Shown one piece after another: positions 18,227-26,452 of a DNA stretch of 64,000 bases. The position numbers and the translations under genes are program-made. Numbering within the stretch: position 1 is the first letter of the stretch; every line of letters starts with the position of its first letter. The stretch comes from Anaerolineae bacterium (GTDB lineage Bacteria > Chloroflexota > Anaerolineae > Promineifilales > Promineifilaceae): NCBI GenBank assembly GCA_020848035.1, contig JADLAX010000010.1:62001-126000 (forward strand), written 5' to 3'. The notes beneath the pieces were generated by a model that saw only the letters and a list, made by a program, of their open reading frames with translations, searched no databases and had not been told where the DNA came from.

Positions 18227-19963
18227 CTAGCGGCAAATAATGATGGGTTGTTTATACTCCAGCAAAACACGGTTGAGCGTGCTGCCCAACACCAGGCTTT
18301 TCATCGAGCTCAGGCCAAAACCGCCCATGATCATAAAATCAGCAGCGACCTGTTCGGCCGTTTCCAGCAGCGTTTGCGCCGTGGGGCCAACGGGCAGCAG
18401 ATAAGTTGCCGTCACCCCGGCTAACCCCAGGTACGTTTTGGCGCGGGATTGAATGCGCGTGGCGATCTCCAGCTTGCCATTGCTGTTGTTGCTCACCGTC
18501 ACCACCGTCAGGCCAATTTGCCAGCGGCTGGCCAGATAGGTAGCCACAAACAGCGCTTCTTCGGCTTTGGGGCTGCCGTCGTAAGCCAGCAGGGCATGTT
18601 GCAGCGACGAAGCGGCCGTAGGCACCACCATCACCGGGCGCGGCGTGCGCTTGAGAATGGTTTGCAGGCCCGAAGCCAGACGCCCCAAGATGGACAGCCC
18701 CGGCGGGCGGTTCAGGGCCAACATCACCAGGTCAGAGTAGGCCGCCCGGGCCACCACCTGCCGCGCCACAGTACCCCACTCAACGCTGAAATTGGCCGGT
18801 ATGCCAGCCTCGCCCGTCCGTCGGCTAAACTCCTGACGAATAGGTTCAATGATCGCCTCGGATTCGGTATCTTTGGGGTCGGCCACGTAAATGCCGCGCA
18901 GACGGCCGTTTTCCCGCTGCACCAGCAAAATCGCCTGATCCACCACGCGCCAATCGTCGGGATGGCCAGAAATGGCCACCAGCGTCTCATCAAACAGGTG
19001 GTCGGTGGCCCGCTTGGCGATGCGCTCTTCGCGCCACTGGCCCGGCGCCGGACCACTTTCCAGCTCATCGGGCACAACAGCATCCAAAACACGGGAAATA
19101 GCCGTGCCGGTCTTTTTTTTGCGCGCGAGGTCGGTAACGGCCGTACCCGGATCCACTTCCCAGCCCAGCGCCTCTTCCAGCTCGGCCCGATGTTCCGCCA
19201 GCAGCCAGTAAATGTCTGCTTCCGTGCGCTCCGGGAAGTTGCGAATGATGCCCTGTTCACGAACCATCTCTACCACCGGCATGTACACCGCATCGTACCA
19301 ATGTGCCACGGCTTCTTCGTAAGCCACATCCCGCTGAAAGTCCAGCCCCATGTAATAACGATGCACGTCGATATGGTCCAGCAGCACCGAATACTGGGCG
19401 CAAAACGTCATCAACAGGTCGGCCTCGGGTCGCAGCTTGTCCAGGTTCGTCCGTTCTAAAAACTCGGCGTACCGGCTTTTGCAAATGATCTCGTTGGGAT
19501 TGTCGTGGACCGTGAGCGGGACACGCGTTTTGACTTCCGTCACAAAAGCAGAAATGGTTGGCATGCCCAGCTGGCGGGCAATCGAAACGCGGTGATTGCC
19601 ATCGATGACAAAATAAGCATCCCCCAGCTGGTACACCTCGATGGGCGGCACGCCGGTCAGGTCGGAAACGGCCATTTTAACCCGCGCCCAGCGCTCTTCG
19701 CTGGTGTTGCTTTTGGGCAAAAAGCTGCGGGTAAAATCGTTATACCGCCCAACGCTGCCAATAATCTTGTCAACCGGGATGTCTTGCAGGCCGCGTTCAC
19801 GCAGGTTGGTGACCTTCAGCTTTTTGCGAATGTCATCGTAAGAGAGCAGCTCGGTGGATTCGCCGGTAAACCGGGCCAACAGCTGCTGCATCGCCGCCTG
19901 GCGCCGCGCCTGATGAAAATCATCCAGGGCTGACTGATAATAAAATCTATCCTGAGAACTCAT
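18227..19963 (-). CDS. ParB-like nuclease domain fused to universal stress (UspA) domains
   Basis: 578 aa. The N-terminal 200 residues contain a ParB/sulfiredoxin-like motif: IPVDKIIGSVGRYNDFTRSF and YFVIDGNHRVSIARQLGMP (around 120-138). Two UspA-like units follow: one near 330-435 (LVAISGHPDDWRVVDQAILL) and a clearer one at 455-578 (HALLAYDGSPKAEEALFVAT ending IMGGFGLSSMKSLVLGST, the G-2X-G-9X-G type nucleotide site). Usp domains bind ATP or AMP and act in stress tolerance. The combination with a ParB-like domain is unusual to me. A second, similar gene lies 15 bp upstream. No ribosome site is obvious at ATG 19963. Confidence 0.8.
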   Translation of the reverse strand: MSSQDRFYYQSALDDFHQARRQAAMQQLLARFTGESTELLSYDDIRKKLKVTNLRERGLQDIPVDKIIGSVGRYNDFTRSFLPKSNTSEERWARVKMAVSDLTGVPPIEVYQLGDAYFVIDGNHRVSIARQLGMPTISAFVTEVKTRVPLTVHDNPNEIICKSRYAEFLERTNLDKLRPEADLLMTFCAQYSVLLDHIDVHRYYMGLDFQRDVAYEEAVAHWYDAVYMPVVEMVREQGIIRNFPERTEADIYWLLAEHRAELEEALGWEVDPGTAVTDLARKKKTGTAISRVLDAVVPDELESGPAPGQWREERIAKRATDHLFDETLVAISGHPDDWRVVDQAILLVQRENGRLRGIYVADPKDTESEAIIEPIRQEFSRRTGEAGIPANFSVEWGTVARQVVARAAYSDLVMLALNRPPGLSILGRLASGLQTILKRTPRPVMVVPTAASSLQHALLAYDGSPKAEEALFVATYLASRWQIGLTVVTVSNNSNGKLEIATRIQSRAKTYLGLAGVTATYLLPVGPTAQTLLETAEQVAADFMIMGGFGLSSMKSLVLGSTLNRVLLEYKQPIIICR

Positions 19964-19978
19964 AAACCATTACAACTT

Positions 19979-21706
19979 TCACCGGCAGATGAGAATCGGC
20001 CGTCTAAAACGGCGCAATATCTCATCGACGGTGCTGCCTAACATCAAATGCATCATGGGGCGATAGCCAAAGCCGCCCATGATGAGGTAATCAATATCGT
20101 TTTCAACGGCCGTTGCCAACACGGCATCGGCAATAGGCGGCTGGCACAGCACGTAAGTTACATCCAGCAAACCCTGCCCTTCCAGGTAAGCTCGGGCCTT
20201 GTCCAGTGCGGCGGGCGACGTGTATTCTGTCTCCACCGTCACCACCGTCAGCGAAATGGGCCAGCGTGAGGCCAGGTAGGTGGCCACAAACAGCGCTTCA
20301 TCCGCCTTCGGGCTGCCATCATAAGAAAGCAGCGTGTTGCCCAGCACCACCGGCGAACCACTGGGAATGGCCAGAATGGGGCGCGGGCAGCGCTGCACCA
20401 GCTGGGTAAAGCGATTGCTCAAGCGGGCCAGCGGCTGTGGTCCGGGCGGGTGCTGCAAATTTAGCACCACCAAATCGGCAAAGGCGGCCCGTTTCACCAC
20501 CGTCTCTCGCACCGAGCCAACCTCTACAGCAAATTCGCCGACGATGTCACCATCGGCACACGCCTCTAAAAAGCGCTCACGAATCTGCGCCACGTGGGGG
20601 CTTTGCCGCTGGCTTTCCTTTTCAATGACGTGCAGCCCCAACAGGCGGTCGCCGTCGCGCTGGGCCAGGCGGATTAGTTCGTCCAGCATCTGCCAATCAG
20701 ACGCCGTACCGCGCAGGCTCACCAGATAGTCGGCAAACAGGCGATCCATCTGGCGCGTGGCCTGGAATTCGCGCCAGCGGCCCGGCGCTGGCCCTTCGAT
20801 CAGCTCCGGCGGCACCAACGCCTGCCGCAGCCGTCCGGCCAATCCTCTGGTCTGTGCGCTTTTCTCGCTGAGCAGTTGGGAGACGGCCGTTTCCGGCTCA
20901 ATCTCCCACCCCAGCGATGATTCCAGCTCGGCCCGGCGCTCTGAGAACAGGATGTACATGTCGGCCTGGGTGCGCTCGGGGAAGAGGCGCATGATGCCCT
21001 GGGCGCGAATGTGGCGCTGCACCGGTTTGTACACCTCGTCGTACCAGCGGGCAACGGCCGTTGCCGCATCCACCCCTTCGCCTCTATCCGCCAGCAGCTC
21101 AGCATGGGCCTCGATCTGGTCTAGCAACAGCTGGTACTGGCTGCAAAATGTCAGCAGCAGATCGGCCTCTGGGCGCAGCACATCCAGGTTGGTTTGTTCC
21201 AAAAATTCGGCGTAGCGTGCTTTGCAAATCAGCTCGTCCGGGTCATCTTCCGGCGAGAGCGGGACGCGCAGGTGTACTTCCGTGACGCGGGCGGTGATGG
21301 TGTCGCTGCCCAGCTGCCGGGCCACCGAAACGCGGTGGTTGCCATCAATGACAAAGTAGACCTGGCCCACCTGGTACACATCAATCGGGGACATGCCAAC
21401 CATGTCGTTGACGGCCGTTTTCACCCGAACCCAGCGTTCTTCATCACTATCATTTTTGGGCCAGAAGGCGCGGGTAAAATCATGATAGCGCCCCACACTG
21501 CCCACAATGGCATCCAGCGGAATTTCGCGGACGCCTTGCTTGACGCCTTCCGACGTTTTTACGTGTTGGCAGACGTCATCATAAGCCAATAAATCAGCCG
21601 ATTTGCCGGTGAGACGCGCCATCATTTGCTGCATTGCACCGGTACGACGGGCCCGTTTGAAATCTTCAACGGCCGTATTGTAAACAAGCGTTCGTGAGTT
21701 TGACAC
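19979..21706 (-). CDS. ParB-like/UspA fusion, paralogue of the adjacent gene
   Basis: 575 aa with the same plan as its downstream neighbour: an N-terminal helix with ARLTGKSADLLAYDD, the ParB-like YFVIDGNHRVSVARQLGSD (around 120-138), a middle Usp-like unit and a C-terminal one (NTLLSYDGSPKADEALFVAT; IMGGFGYRPMMHLMLGST). Similarity by eye is high along the full length, so this is a tandem duplication. GTG is the likely start (NSRTLVYNTAVEDFKRARRT follows). It is divergent from the secreted beta-propeller gene. The exact start should be taken with a few bases of tolerance. Confidence 0.8.
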   Translation of the reverse strand: MSNSRTLVYNTAVEDFKRARRTGAMQQMMARLTGKSADLLAYDDVCQHVKTSEGVKQGVREIPLDAIVGSVGRYHDFTRAFWPKNDSDEERWVRVKTAVNDMVGMSPIDVYQVGQVYFVIDGNHRVSVARQLGSDTITARVTEVHLRVPLSPEDDPDELICKARYAEFLEQTNLDVLRPEADLLLTFCSQYQLLLDQIEAHAELLADRGEGVDAATAVARWYDEVYKPVQRHIRAQGIMRLFPERTQADMYILFSERRAELESSLGWEIEPETAVSQLLSEKSAQTRGLAGRLRQALVPPELIEGPAPGRWREFQATRQMDRLFADYLVSLRGTASDWQMLDELIRLAQRDGDRLLGLHVIEKESQRQSPHVAQIRERFLEACADGDIVGEFAVEVGSVRETVVKRAAFADLVVLNLQHPPGPQPLARLSNRFTQLVQRCPRPILAIPSGSPVVLGNTLLSYDGSPKADEALFVATYLASRWPISLTVVTVETEYTSPAALDKARAYLEGQGLLDVTYVLCQPPIADAVLATAVENDIDYLIMGGFGYRPMMHLMLGSTVDEILRRFRRPILICR

Positions 21707-21901
21707 GGTTCAACCTACCTAAAAAACAGTGAGAAATTTGCACAATTATACCTATCGATCCGCTTGTTGCCCCAGCCTGATAACAAACTGTTAAACAGAC
21801 CTTAAACGCCCGTTAGCATCCAATCAAAACCGTTTTTCTATAATCAAATCCGGTTATTTTGCCTTGCTTCCCACACATTCTACAACGCAAAGGAGAACAA
21901 T
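21707..21901. other. Divergent promoter spacer
   Basis: AT-rich spacer between the Usp fusion and the beta-propeller gene. CTATAATC at about 21838-21845 fits a -10 for the plus-strand gene, with no confident -35. AAAGGAG occurs just before the ATG at 21902. Confidence 0.4.
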
Positions 21902-23488
21902 ATGAATAGCAATAAAGTAAACATGAGGGTCCGGCTTGGCCTGCTGATTGTCCTGGTCCTGGCTGTCAGCGCTGCGGTGAGTGCGGCCGTTTCTGGCCCA
22001 ACGATCCACTTAGACCTGATTGGCCGTTACGAAACAGGCGTTTTTGCCGAAGGTACCGCCGAAATCGTCGCCTTCGACGCGGGCAGCGCCCGTCTGTTTG
22101 TGATTAACGCCGACGCAGGCCGGGTGGACGTGTTGGATTTGAGCGATCCGGCCACCCCCGCCCTGCTCAGCCCCATCGACCTGCCCGAATTTAGCGGCGG
22201 CGTGAACAGCGTGGCCGTACACGATGGCCTGGTGGTTGTCGCGGCCGAAAACGAAGAAAAAACTGAGCCGGGCCAGGCAGTCTTTTTAGACACGGACGGC
22301 ACTTTGTTGAATGCCGTGACGGTGGGTGCCCTGCCCGACATGGTGACGTTTACGCCAGACGGCCGTTACGTCCTGGTGGCCAATGAAGGTGAACCCAACG
22401 ATGATTACGATGTGGACCCCGAAGGCTCCGTCAGCATCATCGACCTGAGCGGCGGCGTGGCCAATCTGACCCAGGCCCATGTGCAAACCGCCAGCTTTGT
22501 TAAGTTCAACAATCGTCCCATCGACCCCCTGATCCGCATTTTTGGCCCCAACGCCACCGTGGCCCAAGATTTGGAACCGGAATACATCGCCATCGCCGCT
22601 GATTCGCGGACGGCCTGGGTCACCCTGCAAGAAAATAACGCCCTGGCCATCATCGATATTGCCAACGCCAACGTGGTGGCCTTGCGGGCTCTGGGGCTGA
22701 AAGACCACAGCCAGCCAGGCAGCGGTCTGGACGCCAGCGACCGGGATGAGGCCATCAATATTGCCAACTGGCCGGTTTATGGCATGGTCATGCCCGATGC
22801 CATTGCCGCCTTCACCAGCCGCGGCCAGCAGTACCTGATTACCGCCAACGAAGGCGACGCCCGTGACTATGACGGCTATGCCGAAGAAACGCGGGTGAAA
22901 GATTTAGACCTGGACCCCACCGCCTTCCCCAATGCCAACGATCTGCAAGAGGATGAGGCGATTGGCCGCCTCAATGTGACCACCGCGCAGGGCGACGTTG
23001 ACGGCGACGGTGATTTCGACGCGCTCTGGTCTTACGGCGCGCGCTCGTTTTCAATCTGGAATCGCCAGGGCAAGCTGGTTTTCGACAGCGGCGACCAGTT
23101 TGAGCAAACCATCGCCACCCTTCTGCCGGACGAATTCAACGCCGACAGCGAAGAAAATGACACCTTCGACAACCGCAGCGACAACAAAGGGCCGGAGCCG
23201 GAAGGGGTTGTGGTGGGGGTGGTAAACGGCCGTACCTATGCCTTCATCGGTCTGGAGCGCATTGGCGGCATCATGGTGTATGACGTCACCAACGCCAGCA
23301 GCCCGCACTTTGTACAGTACATCAACACCCGCGACTTCAGCGGCGATGCCGAAGCGGGCACCGCCGGGGACCTGGCCCCTGAAGGCCTCACCTTCGTGCC
23401 CGCCAGCGACAGCCCGACGGGCCAGCCGCTGCTCATTGTCGGGTATGAAGTGAGTGGTTCGGTGGCTATCTTTAGTGTCGAGAATTAA
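21902..23488 (+). CDS. Secreted beta-propeller, choice-of-anchor I type
   Basis: 528 aa with a signal peptide (VRLGLLIVLVLAVSAAVSAA, residues 11-30). The mature part is a string of blades, including VSIIDLSGGVANLTQAHVQT, EPEYIAIAADSRTAWVTLQE and EGVVVGVVNGRTYAFIGLER, the pattern of extracellular choice-of-anchor I proteins related to alkaline-phosphatase-like surface proteins. Calcium-type acidic repeats (DVDGDGDFD, about 363-371) are visible. No sorting anchor is seen at the C-terminus, so it is probably released or cell-wall bound. No enzymatic residues can be pointed to. AAAGGAG precedes the start; a family A repeat follows. Confidence 0.82.
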   Translation: MNSNKVNMRVRLGLLIVLVLAVSAAVSAAVSGPTIHLDLIGRYETGVFAEGTAEIVAFDAGSARLFVINADAGRVDVLDLSDPATPALLSPIDLPEFSGGVNSVAVHDGLVVVAAENEEKTEPGQAVFLDTDGTLLNAVTVGALPDMVTFTPDGRYVLVANEGEPNDDYDVDPEGSVSIIDLSGGVANLTQAHVQTASFVKFNNRPIDPLIRIFGPNATVAQDLEPEYIAIAADSRTAWVTLQENNALAIIDIANANVVALRALGLKDHSQPGSGLDASDRDEAINIANWPVYGMVMPDAIAAFTSRGQQYLITANEGDARDYDGYAEETRVKDLDLDPTAFPNANDLQEDEAIGRLNVTTAQGDVDGDGDFDALWSYGARSFSIWNRQGKLVFDSGDQFEQTIATLLPDEFNADSEENDTFDNRSDNKGPEPEGVVVGVVNGRTYAFIGLERIGGIMVYDVTNASSPHFVQYINTRDFSGDAEAGTAGDLAPEGLTFVPASDSPTGQPLLIVGYEVSGSVAIFSVEN

Positions 23489-23493
23489 GAGGC

Positions 23494-23540
23494 GTGAAAC
23501 GTGAAACGTGATGAAATTCACGTTTCACGCTTCACGTTTC
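23494..23540. repeat. Family A core repeat, without outer arms
   Basis: CGTGAAACGTGAAACGTGAT and its inverted partner CACGTTTCACGCTTCACGTTTC occur immediately after the beta-propeller stop codon. It may act as its transcription terminator. Confidence 0.75.
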
Positions 23541-23564
23541 AGTCGAAATCCGCAACGCCAAACC

Positions 23565-23586
23565 GAAAAGTGCGTCGCACCTTTTT
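23565..23586. repeat. Half copy of family I (GTGCGACGCAC type)
   Basis: AAAAGTGCGTCGCACCTTTTT is a short inverted structure with a T-run, upstream of the his leader. Related copies are at 40287, 53061 and 63691. Confidence 0.6.
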
Positions 23587-23634
23587 CAAATCTTCTATTG
23601 CATCCAACAAAGGTTGTGCTAGACTTTTGACCTT

Positions 23635-23715
23635 ATGAACAACCGTCTTGCTTTGGCCCATGTGAACCATCATCACGCGCACCACATCAACTGGCGCCGG
23701 TTCACTTCGGGTTGA
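23635..23715 (+). CDS. hisL: Histidine operon leader peptide
   Basis: A 26-codon frame ATG 23635 to TGA 23713-23715 with six His codons in a nine-codon window (23659-23685): the order is H-V-N-H-H-H-A-H-H. An intrinsic terminator follows 35 nt after its stop and hisG lies further downstream. Such a peptide, with control codons for the product of the operon, is the classical signature of transcription attenuation by ribosome stalling. No good ribosome site is visible; a possible promoter (TTGCAT, 16 bp, TAGACT; 23598-23625) would make the transcript start close to the ATG, hence nearly leaderless. Confidence 0.82.
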   Translation: MNNRLALAHVNHHHAHHINWRRFTSG

Positions 23716-23750
23716 GGTAGATTTCAGAATACCAGGGTTGCAATTTTTAG

Positions 23751-23785
23751 CACCCTCCTCAGACCTGAGGAGGGTGTTTTTGTTT
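23751..23785 (+). terminator. his operon attenuator
   Basis: CACCCTCCTCA (23751-23761) and TGAGGAGGGTG (23766-23776) form a perfect 11-bp stem with a 4-nt loop, followed by TTTTTGTTT. It lies between hisL and hisG, so transcription would stop here when histidyl-tRNA is plentiful. Confidence 0.88.
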
Positions 23786-23830
23786 CTCAAGGAAACGACC
23801 TGAGCGCAAGCTCAACACCATGAATTAAAA

Positions 23831-23900
23831 GGACACAGATTTTCACAGATGAACACAGATTTTTTCTTTTATCTGTGAAAATCTGTGTTCATCTGTGTCC
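23831..23900. repeat. Family E repeat (ACACAGAT units)
   Basis: Ten-base units (GGACACAGAT, TTTCACAGAT, GAACACAGAT) are followed after a T-rich loop by complementary units, ending GTTCATCTGTGTCC. Its 3' part brings the DNA up to the hisG ribosome site. A half copy of a related unit is at 47556-47583. Confidence 0.8.
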
Positions 23901-23919
23901 CATTTACAAAGGAGGTTTT

Positions 23920-24945
23920 ATGATTCGCACAGATATTCGGCTGGGGCTGCCCAGCAAAGGGGCGCTGTACAACGACGCCTTCGACTTTCTCGCCGCCTGC
24001 GGGCTGAAGGTGTACCGGCCCAATCCGCGCCAGTACGAGGCGACCATTCCCAGCCTGCCGGGGCTGACGGTGATGTTCCAACGGCCGGGCGACATCGTCA
24101 CCGGGGTGCGGCAGGGCAGCATTGATTTTGGCATCACGGGGCTGGACATTTTGGCGGAAAAGGCACACGGCCGTTCGCAAAATATCCTCGTCCTGCACGA
24201 TGAGCTGGGGTTTGGCCCCTGCACCCTCAACCTGGCCATTCCCGACGAGAAGCCGGTGCACACCATGGTTGAGCTGGCGGCATGGGCGAAGGAATTGGGC
24301 GAAGACGGCCGTTCCCTGCGCGTGGCCACCAAGTTCCCCAAAACCACCGGGGCCTTTTTAGAGCAGCACGGCGTTGCCCCCGTCCGGCTGATCAACGTGG
24401 AGGGCACCCTGGAAATTGCCCCGACCATCGGCTACGCCGACATCATCGCCGACCTCGTCTCCTCCGGCATTACCCTGCGCGACAACCACCTGCGCCCCCT
24501 CGACGACGGCCTCATCCTCAATTCCCAGGCGTGCCTGATTGCCAACAAGACGGCGCTGCAAACCCGCCCCGAAGTGCTCTCGGTGGCCCGCCAGCTCATC
24601 GAATACATCGAAGCCCACCTGCGCGCCGAAAATTCGTTCCTGGTCATCACCAACGTGCGCGGCGATTCGCCCGAAGCGATTGCCCAAAAGATGTTGGACC
24701 AGCCCCACCTGCGCGGCCTGCGCGGTCCCACCATCGCCCCGGTGGTGCCCCAGCAAGCCGCCCCGGACGAGCCCACCTGGTTTGCCGTCAACATCGTGGT
24801 GCAAAAGCCGAACCTGTTCCAGGCCATCGCCGAGCTGCGCCAGATTGGCGGCAGCGGCGTGGTGGTCTCTCCGTGTAAATACATTTTTGAAGAAGTGCCG
24901 GAGCGGTATCGGGCGATGCTGGCCGCTTTGGACGGTAACCGGTAA
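23920..24945 (+). CDS. hisG: ATP phosphoribosyltransferase, long form
   Basis: 341 aa. It performs the first step of histidine synthesis, joining ATP and PRPP. MIRTDIRLGLPSKGALYNDA starts at ATG 23920 with AAAGGAGG five bases upstream. The family core is visible in GSIDFGITGLDILAEKA (around 66-82), and the PRPP-binding loop region is NVEGTLEIAPTIGYADIIAD (around 165-184). The C-terminal extension (to VVVSPCKYIFEE) is typical of HisG-long enzymes, which are feedback inhibited by histidine and do not need HisZ; no hisZ is in the operon. It is the first structural gene after the leader and attenuator. Confidence 0.95.
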   Translation: MIRTDIRLGLPSKGALYNDAFDFLAACGLKVYRPNPRQYEATIPSLPGLTVMFQRPGDIVTGVRQGSIDFGITGLDILAEKAHGRSQNILVLHDELGFGPCTLNLAIPDEKPVHTMVELAAWAKELGEDGRSLRVATKFPKTTGAFLEQHGVAPVRLINVEGTLEIAPTIGYADIIADLVSSGITLRDNHLRPLDDGLILNSQACLIANKTALQTRPEVLSVARQLIEYIEAHLRAENSFLVITNVRGDSPEAIAQKMLDQPHLRGLRGPTIAPVVPQQAAPDEPTWFAVNIVVQKPNLFQAIAELRQIGGSGVVVSPCKYIFEEVPERYRAMLAALDGNR

Positions 24946-24979
24946 ACAGTGTTCGGTAAGCAGTTTGGCCGAATTGTCA

Positions 24980-24997
24980 TTCCCGCGTAGGCGGGAA
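24980..24997. repeat. Short hairpin TTCCCGC-GCGGGAA
   Basis: TTCCCGC (24980-24986) and GCGGGAA (24991-24997) flank GTAG in the hisG-hisD spacer, resembling the common bacterial TCATTCCCGCG repeat. The GGAAA that follows may serve as the weak hisD ribosome site. Confidence 0.6.
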
Positions 24998-25013
24998 ACC
25001 AGGAAAATAAACC

Positions 25014-26336
25014 ATGATCAAACTTTTTAATGTGCAAGAAGCAAAAAAAAGCATTTTGCGGCGGGAGGATTCTTTAGAACCAGAGGTGCCTCCGGCGCTG
25101 CAAGCCAGTTTGAACCAGCTGTTTGGTGAGGGAGCGACGCCGGAAACGGCCGTTACCACCATTCTCCGCGACGTGCGCCAGAGAGGGGATGATGCCCTGC
25201 GCCACTGGACGGCAACGCTGGATGGGGTGCAGATGGCAAGTTTGCAGGTAAGCAAGGCGGAGATTGCTGCGGCCGTTTCCCGCATCCCCGCCGATTTGAA
25301 GGAGGCGCTGGAGCTGGCCGCCAGCCGCATCCGCGACTTTCACCAGCGGCAGCCGCTGCCCAACTGGCAAACTACCGAGATGGGCGGCCTCGTCGGCCAG
25401 CGCGTCACGCCGATTCAGCGCGTGGGTGTCTACGTGCCCGGCGGCACCGCCCCACTGCCCTCCTCGCTGCTGATGTCGGTGATTCCGGCGCAGGTGGCCG
25501 GTGTGCCGCAGATTGTGGTAGCGACGCCGCCAGGGAGGGGAGACGGCCGTATCCCCGACGTCATCCTGGCCACGGCCGCCATTGCCGGGATTGACACCAT
25601 CTACACGCTGGGCGGGGCGCAGGCGGTCGCCGCGCTGGCTTTTGGCACAGAAAGCGTGCCCCGCGTAGACAAAATTGTGGGGCCGGGCAACCTGTTCACC
25701 ACCCTGGCCAAGCGGCAGGTGTACGGCATCGTCGGCATCGACGGGCTGTATGGCCCGACCGAAACGGTAGTCGTGGCAGACGAAACGGCCGATCCTGCCT
25801 GGGTGGCTGCCGACATGCTGGCCCAGGCCGAACACGACGTCCTGGCCACCGCCATCCTCTTCACCCCATCGCGCCAGTTGGCCGAGGGGGTCCAGGTAGA
25901 GATTGCCCGGCAGATGGAAACGCTCAGCCGCAGCGAGATCATTGCCATTTCGCTGGCTAACCAGGGCGGCATTGTGCTCACGGCCGATCTGGATGAGGCG
26001 TGCCAGCTGGCCAGCGACTTTGCCGCCGAGCACACCTGCCTCGCCACGGCCAATCCGGCGGCCTACGTGGACAAGATTCCCAACGCGGGCGGCCTGTTCA
26101 TCGGCGAGCGCAGTTTTGAGGTGCTGGGGGATTACGTCGCTGGGCCGAGCCACGTGATGCCCACCAACGGCACCGCCCGCTTCGCCTCGCCGCTCAACGT
26201 GATGGACTTTGTGAAGATCAGCAGCATCTTGCAGCTGGATGATGCTACCTCGGCCCGGCTCAGCGTCGCCGCCGCCCGCATCGCCCAGGCCGAAGCCCTC
26301 GACGGCCACGCCAACGCCGCAAAGAAGAGGATTTGA
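25014..26336 (+). CDS. hisD: Histidinol dehydrogenase
   Basis: 440 aa, full length. It oxidises histidinol to histidine in two NAD-dependent steps with zinc. Visible markers: PIQRVGVYVPGGTAPLPSSL (about 133-152), ALAFGTESVPRVDKIVGPGN (about 209-228), the catalytic region AEHDVLATAILF, and the C-terminal signature GPSHVMPTNGTARFASPL. ATG 25014 is used, with weak AGGAAA upstream. It is followed by a 106-bp palindromic element before hisC. Confidence 0.95.
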   Translation: MIKLFNVQEAKKSILRREDSLEPEVPPALQASLNQLFGEGATPETAVTTILRDVRQRGDDALRHWTATLDGVQMASLQVSKAEIAAAVSRIPADLKEALELAASRIRDFHQRQPLPNWQTTEMGGLVGQRVTPIQRVGVYVPGGTAPLPSSLLMSVIPAQVAGVPQIVVATPPGRGDGRIPDVILATAAIAGIDTIYTLGGAQAVAALAFGTESVPRVDKIVGPGNLFTTLAKRQVYGIVGIDGLYGPTETVVVADETADPAWVAADMLAQAEHDVLATAILFTPSRQLAEGVQVEIARQMETLSRSEIIAISLANQGGIVLTADLDEACQLASDFAAEHTCLATANPAAYVDKIPNAGGLFIGERSFEVLGDYVAGPSHVMPTNGTARFASPLNVMDFVKISSILQLDDATSARLSVAAARIAQAEALDGHANAAKKRI

Positions 26337-26340
26337 GTGA

Positions 26341-26446
26341 CCCTCGTTCCACGCTCCGCGTGGAATGAAGACCAGGACGTTCTGCGTCCCCACGCGGCGC
26401 AGAGCGCCGTTCACGGCATTCCCACGCCGAGCGTGGGAACGAGAGG
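26341..26446. repeat. Family G palindromic element in the hisD-hisC spacer
   Basis: CTCGTTCCACGCTCCGCGTG at one end and CACGCCGAGCGTGGGAACGA at the other are inverted, with inner arms ACGTTCTGCGTCC and GGCGCAGAGCGCC. Its end contributes GAGAGGAAT, the ribosome site of hisC. Confidence 0.85.
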
Positions 26447-26452
26447 AATAAG

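Noticed and set aside
23635..23785. T-box riboswitch instead of leader peptide
   Set aside because: No T-box consensus or specifier stem seen; the His-codon run plus terminator fits ribosome-mediated attenuation.
23539..23790. 83-aa minus-strand frame over the his leader
   Set aside because: The plus strand holds a leader peptide and attenuator in proper order; the minus frame has no support.
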